A DNA stretch of 10,000 nucleotides from Theodoxus fluviatilis (Eukaryota > Mollusca > Gastropoda > Cycloneritida > Neritidae): contig JAWQFJ010000609.1 in assembly GCA_034096865.1 (NCBI GenBank), positions 154,766-164,765 on the forward strand, given 5' to 3'. The translations under genes were made by a program, and so were the position numbers. This document shows positions 1-7,800 of this stretch, piece after piece. Each line of letters starts with the position of its first letter. Position 1 is the stretch's first letter. The notes under the pieces are model-generated. The model saw nothing but the letters and a program-made list of their open reading frames with translations. It was not told the origin of the DNA and made no database searches.

Positions 1-54
1 ATTGTTGCTCACTTTTCATTAGGTGCATATTTGATATGGGATCTAATCTTTCAG

Positions 55-107
55 GTGCAAGAAAGAGAAAGAATACGACAAGAAGAAATAGACTACTTGA
101 GACAAAA
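55..107 (+). CDS. Exon A of the coiled-coil gene
   Basis: Acceptor TCTAATCTTTCAG ends at 54 after a pyrimidine-rich stretch, and the donor is AAAA|GTAAGC. The 53-nt exon reads [17 protein letters not shown] plus two bases of a Lys codon, so the following intron is phase 2. The peptide is charged and helical like the later exons. It is too short to stand alone; the support is the good splice sites and the perfect phase match to exon B. Confidence 0.72.
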
Positions 108-3100
108 GTAAGCTTTTATGCCTCTGCGATGTTCTTCTGTCTTAGATCTTACATAGACTGTTGGCTCTGTGATGTTCTTCTGTCTTAGATCTTACATAGA
201 CTGTTGGCTCTGTGATGTTCTTCTGTCTTAGATCTTACATAGACTGTTGGCAGTTTCTGCCTGCATCTCTGTAGCTGAGCAGATAGAGTGTGTGACCTGC
301 AGTCGCTTGCAGCTAATGGGTACGGTGTTCAAAGCTGCACAGATCCTAGAGTTGCATCCTTGGGCACGGTGCTTCACCCACATTCTCTCCTACCCAGGAG
401 TAAAACCTGTCGCGGGACGCTGCACTGTGGCTACTGGGGGTGAAACCCATAGCTGTTTTGTAATGAATGGATGGGTGGGTGGGTGGATGGGTGGATGGAT
501 GGATGGATGGATGGATGGATGGATGGATGGATGGATGGATGGATGGATGGATGGATGGATGGATGGATGGGCGGGCGGGTGGGCGGGCAGGTGGGTGGAT
601 GTATGTATGGATGTATGTATGGATGAGGCTTTTTTGATCCATCAAGTTTTGTAGGCTCTGTAATACCATTGACCGCCCAAATCACTGAGCTATGAGTCTA
701 TTTTGACTCTCAGTCGGGGTATTTTTTAAAGAGAGTTAATGAGAGGGCAACTGCTGTATATGATTACCTTTAAAGTTTAATATGTTTGTTTCATGAAGAG
801 TTGTTTGTAATGCATGAAACTCTAGCTCCCTTGCTAACTTCCTTCAGTTGAGATTAGAAATTGAGCAGCTCAGGCAGTATTAGTAGTGGTAGCAGTAGTG
901 GTAGTAGTGATAGTAGTAGTAGTAGTAGTAGTAGTAGTACATGTAGTAGTGGTAGTAGTAGTGATAGTGGTAGTAGTAGTAGTAGTAGTGATAGTGGTAG
1001 TAGTAGTAGTAGTAGTGATAGTTGTAGTGATAGTAGTAGTGGTAGTGATAGTAGTAGTAGTAGTAGTCCCTGAAGTCTTCTCTGAAGGCTTTTCATATAG
1101 TTCTTGACACCTGGGAAGAGACTGCTCAGGACAGAGCCTGCTGGCAATCCACATGTACCAGGGCTCTCTGACATGCAAGGCCAACAGGAACACCACAGCT
1201 GAGCAAAGATGGCTGGCCAAGAAAGCCCAACCCATAGCTGCCGGTCACCATTTCCTGCTCTCACTGTCCAAGGACCTTGCCTGCACAGATCGGCCTCATC
1301 AGCCACCTGCACTACCTCAGACCTGCTTTGTCCCCTCAGTTCCTGTATGACTGACATGGTTGTTGTTGAGGCCAACAGACAAGCAAGAAGAGGAAGAAGT
1401 ACCAGTAGTAGTAGTTAGCATCTGTCAGTCACAGAGGACCATGCATTTGTGCTGTTGACTGCCAGTCTTGTCCAGTTATCAGCATCTGCAGTGACTTTGA
1501 AGACCAGTGCAGCAATGGCAGTCCAAGCCACAAGGTCTGCGTCTGAAGGTTGATGCCAGTCTGTGTGCCTGGAGCTGGGCCTTCCTCTGGAGGCGCCTGT
1601 CGTCCACTGTGGCACTGTGTTGTACTCACAGACTTACCAAGAGCCATCCTGTCTGCTTTGCAGGCAGATGACGCTGACCGTGCAGCAGGACCGGATGCAG
1701 AGGCAGCAGGAGGAGGAGGCCTGGTACCGACAGCAAGCGCTGCTCCTGGACGCGGAGGAGAAGCGCCGCAGACTCATCCAGGAGGAGGAGGCCAAGCTGG
1801 CTGAGCAGCGAAAACGGTGAGAAATGGGAATGAGTGAGTGAGTGAGTGAGTGAGTGAGTGAGTGAGTGAGTGAGTGAGTGAGTGAGTGAGTGAGTGAGTG
1901 AGTGAGTGAGTGAGTGAGTGAGTGAGTGAGTGAGTGAGTGAGTGAGTGAGTGGGGTGGGGTGGGGTGGGGTGGGGTGGGGTGGGGTGGGGTGGGGTGGGG
2001 TGGGGTGGGGTGGGGTGGGGTGAGTGAGTGAGTGAGTGAGTGAGTGAGTGAGTGAGTGAGTGAGTGAGTGAGTGAGTGAGTGGAGTGAGTGAGTGAGTGG
2101 AGTGAGTGAGTGAGTGGGTGGGGTGGGGTGGGTTGGGGTGAGGTGAGGTGAGGTGAGGTGAGGTGAGGGAGTGAGTGAGTGAGTGAGTGAGTGAGTGAGT
2201 GAGTGAGTGAGTGAGTGAGTGAGTGAGTGAGTGAGTGAGTGAGTGAGTGAGTGAGTGAGTGAGTGAGTGAGTGAGTGAGTTGAGGTGGAGTGTAGTGGAG
2301 TGGAGTGGGTGGGTGGGTGGGTGGGTGAGTGAGTGGCTGGGTGGGTGGGTGGGTGAGGTGAGGTGAGGTGAGGTGAGTGAGGGAGTGAGTGAGTGGAATC
2401 TTGATGGCCTACCAGCCTTTTTAGGCTCTGTAAGGCCATTGGACATGAAAATCCCGAAAGCTGGTTAGAGTGTAAGAGCAAATCAAGTCTTGATTTTCTT
2501 AGTTATTTGCCTTTTAGAAACCTTGCAGGGAGACGTGGTGGATCTGTTCTCCCCCCCCAACCCACAGGGGATCAGACATGGGCACCGTGGGGTGACCTCC
2601 TGTTTTTATGGACAATGACCCAAATTCGCAGCATGAGGAGGAAAGGCAGTGGCAGAACGGCAGGGAGTGCCCCATTTTAGTTCACTAGAGACTTCCCCTG
2701 CCGGCGAAACAGTCTCTAGCGCAGTTGACATCACGTGATGGAAGGATTTCGTTCAAAAAATTCAAATGAGGGTCACTCGAGAGGCTTGTGGGATAGCCGA
2801 TCTGCTCCCTGACATATGCTATTAAAGTAGTTCTAAGACTATTTCACACAAAACTCAAAACTTACTTTTGTTGAGGTAATAAACAGACATTTATTCGATA
2901 AAATAAAATGTTTGTGTTGGAAACAGTTTTTGAGATCTGAATGATTTCTTTAAAAAGTGAAGAAAAGAATAGTATCAGAACAAACTATTTTTGGGCGCAA
3001 TGCTGTAATGCGAAGGGTCAAGTCTATTACTCATTCATTGCGAACTGTGCCAGAGTCAATACTGACTCGGGTTCACAGAATGGGAGTGCCCCTGCCCTCT

Positions 3101-4743
3101 TGGCATTCAAGTGCTCCCAGTGTGGAGGAGTCTGTCACTCAGGGCAAGGGCTTTCCTGCTGCAGCTGTCCCTGCTCACCATTCTTACCCCACTTGGGAGC
3201 TCATTGTCTCTTGGGATGCAAATAGAAAACTTTAGCTTCTGTAGCCTGTCTTGCTTTATGTTTGTCCCATGTCTTGAGCCTGCCTTCATAAGATTGTGTC
3301 AGGGAGCTCACATCTCTCCATTGCCGGTCTTTTATTTGGCTCTCACATTACAAGGTGGCTTGCTTCATAACAGACAGATTCAGTGGAGAGCAAGTGAGTG
3401 CAGATTGGCACTTATCTAGGCGGTGTTCCTGTATCAGTACCTAGCATGGACGGCTGTGCTTTTGAAGAGCACTGGAACACTTACTAGGGTGTCCGAAGTT
3501 TGGCCTGTCTACTTGTCAGTTTTGACTTTACATGTATATCAGGAATATCCTAGTCATTCATCATTCTAAAAGCTGCTGACATATTGCTCATGGTGTTGAC
3601 ATTGCTGTGTTTGGACTGATTTTTGACTCACATGCGAAGCAAAAGTGAGTCTATGTACTCACCCGTTTCGTCCGTTAGGGCGTCCGGGCGTCCAAAAACT
3701 TTAACGTTGGATTTTTCTCAGAGACTATTAAGTCTATCAATACCAAATGTGGCATGATGGTGTATGATGAATGGGCCTCAAAAAACATACATATTGACTT
3801 GACCTTGCTTCAAGGTCAAGGTCGCAGGGGCCATAAATGTTGTCTAAAAAACAGGCATTTTTCACATTTTCTCAATTTTCTCTGAAGTTTTTGAGATTGG
3901 ATACCTCACCTATATATGGTATATAGGGCAAAGTAAGCCCTATCTTTTGATACCAGTTTGGTTGACCTTGCTTCTAGGTCAAGGTCACAGGAGGTCTTCA
4001 AAGTTGGATTGTATACATATTTTGAAGTGACCTTGACCCTGAACTATGGAAGATAACTGTTTCAAACTTAATAATTATGTGGGGCACATGTTATACTTTC
4101 ATCATGAGACACATTTGGTCACATATCATCAAGGTCAAGGTCACTTTGACCCTTATGAAATGTGACCAAAATGGGGTAGTGAACCACTAAAAGTGACCAT
4201 ATCTCATGGTAGAAAGTGCCAATAAGCACCATTGTGCTTCCTATGTCTTGAATTAACAGCTTTGTGTTGCATGACCTTGGATGGGTCAAGGTCACATGTA
4301 TTTTGGTAGGAAAAATGTGTAAAGCATTTCTTAGTGTATGATGTCATTGCTAGGTTTAGTTGTTTGACCTTGACCTTGAAGGCCACCTGAAGGTCAAGGT
4401 CATGTAAAGGTCAAGGTCAAGCATGTGAGTCGTATGGGCTTTGCCCTTCTTGTTAACATATTCTTTCTGCCTGCCTGCAGGCTTTCTGCCATGAACCGAG
4501 AGGTGAAGATCAAGGAGCTACAGCTGTTGGATGCAGCCAGACAGAAGTTCCTCCACTTTCAGAAGGAGCAGAGAGAGGCGGAACTCCGGCGTTTGGACGA
4601 CGAGATGCAGAGAAAGGTGGGACTTGTTCTCACTTGACATGCAAGGGCACCCACTATTAGTGGTGTTACACGTATTTCTGTACTACTTCAGGTTTGTTGG
4701 TTTGTTGTTTGTTTGTTGGTTTTGTTTGTTTTTTTTGTTTGTT

Positions 4744-4779
<36 letters not shown>

Positions 4780-4801
4780 CGTCCGTCCCTCCGTCCGTCC
4801 G

Positions 4802-4886
<85 letters not shown>

Positions 4887-7800
4887 GAAGTGACTCATAG
4901 TGACAAGAACTCTCAATGGAGAGAGGCAACAGACAATTTTCAAATGAAGAGCCCCCGTCAACAGGTGTTTTGGCCCTTTACTTTTCCTGACACTCTTAGG
5001 GGGAGGGCCACACCTGGAAATAGCTCCAGGTGCCTGTCTGCTGCCTTCATCTCTGTGCAGGCCTTGCGTGCATCATGGGGCAGAAACTTCCTGCCTCCGC
5101 TACTGTTTGACAGTAGGGCTCCGGTCTCTGGTCCCCCATGTGGGTTCGGGGTAAAAATTGACTCACCGCATCTCCCTACGAGATTCGTAAGAGGCAAATA
5201 ACTAGGGACACAGTGACTTGTATTGCGTTTACTCTAAACTGTTCTAGTGGTTTTTGTGCTTAGTGGCCTTACATAGCCTTCGAAGGCTGATAGGCCGTAA
5301 AACACCATCCATCCATCCATCCATCCGGTCTCTGGTGTTTGGCTGTTTAATATGACTTATGTAACAATTGATGGAACTGATCAAGGTTTATCCAGATGGA
5401 TAGATATGAATCTGTCAGTGTCAATCTGTTCTTGAATAAGTCTATCTGTTTCTTTGAGTAATAGAGATATGGAGTGCGGGGGCCGGTCGAAATGTTCACT
5501 GAAAGGAAAAAAAAGTGTATGTGTGTGTAAAAAATCAACAGCAACCGACTGTATTATTTCACGAGTGGAGATGGCCCTGAGTAATAAGATATTCACTGTG
5601 CATTAAAGTTAGTTTATCTTTACTTGTCTGCTGAACAACTGGAGAGTCACAACTCAAATCCCGATGCTGAAAATTCATCTGTTCTGTTTGGTGTAGTGTC
5701 TTTAACATTTTCATATTAATTGCTATTTGATGATATGTAGCAACTGTCTTTTGAAATCTGCACAACATGGCTGGCATGGCCAGAAGTTATGTTATAGCAT
5801 TAGAGTTCTTGTTTGATGTTTTGCTGCTGATTTTGCTGCAGGCCTTGCTGCGAGACCAGGAGACGGAGGCGGCCATTGAGGAGGCAGAAATCAAGGGTCT
5901 GGAACTGCAACTGCAGAAGAAGATGCTGGAACAGGTGAATGAATGAATGAATGAATGAGTGAATGAATAAATGAATGAATGAATGAATGAATGAATGAAT
6001 GAATGAATGAATGAATGAATGAATGAATGACTGACTGACTGACTGACTGACTGACTGAATGAATGAATGAATGAATCATTCTGAACACAGAGATGTAGTA
6101 TCTCTGACACAGGTTGGTCACGTGACTTCGGTTCCGCATTCCAATGATTCTACCAATCAAAATTCAACATGATCAGAAGACCATTGAGAGTAAAAAGAGG
6201 CGATTCTATTTCACTCCAATTATTTATCCCGATAGATAAACACAAATTTGGTGTTCTAATAAAACTAATCTATGAGATTTTCAGGAAATCATTTGAGAAC
6301 TACTTTTAGCGCGAACGTGTCTATAAGGTTGCAAACTGCCTTGAGCATGTGCGATTGTGTATATACAGTAGTCGCCGCTTATTAAAAACACATTGGGACC
6401 GAACAAAAGCGTTTTTAATAAGCGGCGTTTTTATTAACCGGCACTTCCCGCTTCACCAAGCCGTTGCGTTTCTTCCACCTGTTAAACCACCCATCTGTAG
6501 CTTTGAATTCGGAGCGACCAAGCTGGGAAGCAATCTGTTCCGCCTTCTGACACAGGATTGGGCCGTTTACAGGTGTGTTGCGCGCTTGGATAGAGTCGAA
6601 CCACCGCTTTAAGCCATCTTCTGTCTCTTTATCCTTCCCGCAGCGCCGACGCTTTTTTTGGCCTTGACTGGAGCCCTCTGCGGTATCAACCCTAAGTTCA
6701 TCTTCTTTTTTCAGTGTCTGGCACAGAAATGATGCCGACACACCCAAAATGTCAGCACCCTCCCTCAAACTTTTAGAATTTAGCTCTCGGTAGCGATCAA
6801 GCAAGTCCACTTTGTCTTTGGGTGTCATTTCTGTTCTTTTTCTTTTCTTTGGAGCTGAAGTTAAAGCCATTTTCTGATTCACTGCTTATCCAGCGAGACT
6901 AGACAGTGTTGAATTGACATCTGACGGTTTGCTGACAAGGGTGTAATCACTGTTCACACAAACGCTGAAGCGTCTTTAGTTGTCATCTAACGGTTTGCTG
7001 ACAAGAATTCACAACCAGAGATCGACTCTGACCCTCCGAACAGCGAGAAAAAGAAGAGAAAGTGTTTTTATTAAACGGCGCCTGTATTTAATAACCGGCG
7101 CAATTTTACATATGTTATATAGTGGTAAATCCGGACCGGACCAACTGTATGTAAAAAACGGCTGTTTTTATTAACCGCGTGTTTTATAAGCGGCGACTAC
7201 TGTAGTAATACACACGATCTTTGGACCTACTATAAACGCAGCGAAAAGGATTCCTATGGGTCCGGGCTGGTTTCGTGAATCTATGGTTATACTCTCGCAA
7301 GTAAATGCTTTCTGGCCGGAACCTGTGGTCTAACTGCCTTCACACTGTTTGACGAGCTCCACACTTCGATCATTCGTGTATCGACCGCTGGAGTCAGTAA
7401 GTGATTTAACCTACATTCCGTCTGTGTTGAACGTTAATCGAATGGAAGTTTCTTCTGTAGAAATCCGTCCGATTCCGAAGTTCGATATTATCGGATAGCT
7501 CAGAAGCAGTTTTTCTAAGTTTAATCCTTCTAAGCATACATTAAATTAATGATTCCTCATCAGCAAAAGCACTCAGTGGGTTTCTGTGTGTATCAAAGAT
7601 TATGCAGACGGGATTGGTTGCCTTACTCGCTCAATGAAGTATAAATATTGCTGTTGTATTCAAAGTCCATATAATTAGTAGAGTTCACAATATTACACTC
7701 TTGTGATTCGAATTTTACCGCATACAAGTTTTACATTCATGGGAAATCGATGTTTAGAAAATGAATTGACGAAAACATGGCTGCCAGTATCGAGTGTATC

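Noticed and set aside
128..251. CRISPR-like array
   Set aside because: Copies are directly adjacent with no spacers, and the context is a eukaryotic intron.
346..685. IHPSIHPS and GWMDGWMD open frames
   Set aside because: Translations of the GGAT array with no start context or non-repeat domain.
854..1375. 173-aa minus-strand poly-Leu frame and the Ser/Val frames opposite
   Set aside because: Produced by the TAG trinucleotide array; no signal peptide or membrane protein logic beyond the repeat.
1951..2020. Interstitial telomeric repeat
   Set aside because: TGGGG is not the TTAGGG expected in molluscs; it grades into TGAG/TGAGG units, so local slippage is the simpler explanation.
1634..2481. 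Long minus-strand frames (235 and 270 aa) of THSL repeats
   Set aside because: Pure translation of the GTGA array; a 4-bp repeat lacking stops is open in all frames. The end overlaps exon B on the opposite strand.
2941..3419. Overlapping 92-102 aa frames in intron 2
   Set aside because: Several frames are open at once, composition is not coding-like and no splice sites match the host gene phase.
5011..5032. Intrinsic terminator
   Set aside because: Hairpin without a T-run, in a eukaryotic intron.
4666..5201. Poly-(Arg-Glu) and Ser/Leu frames, up to 162 aa
   Set aside because: Translations of the CT and GTCT/GTCC microsatellite; flanking residues come from SINE-like and intron sequence.
5121..5332. 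tRNA gene suggested by the GGTTCG box-B-like core
   Set aside because: No cloverleaf, anticodon arm or box A could be assembled; it is better read as a SINE-like head.
5787..6160. FIHSFIHS and SVSQSV minus-strand frames
   Set aside because: GAAT/GACT repeat translation plus the antisense of exon D.
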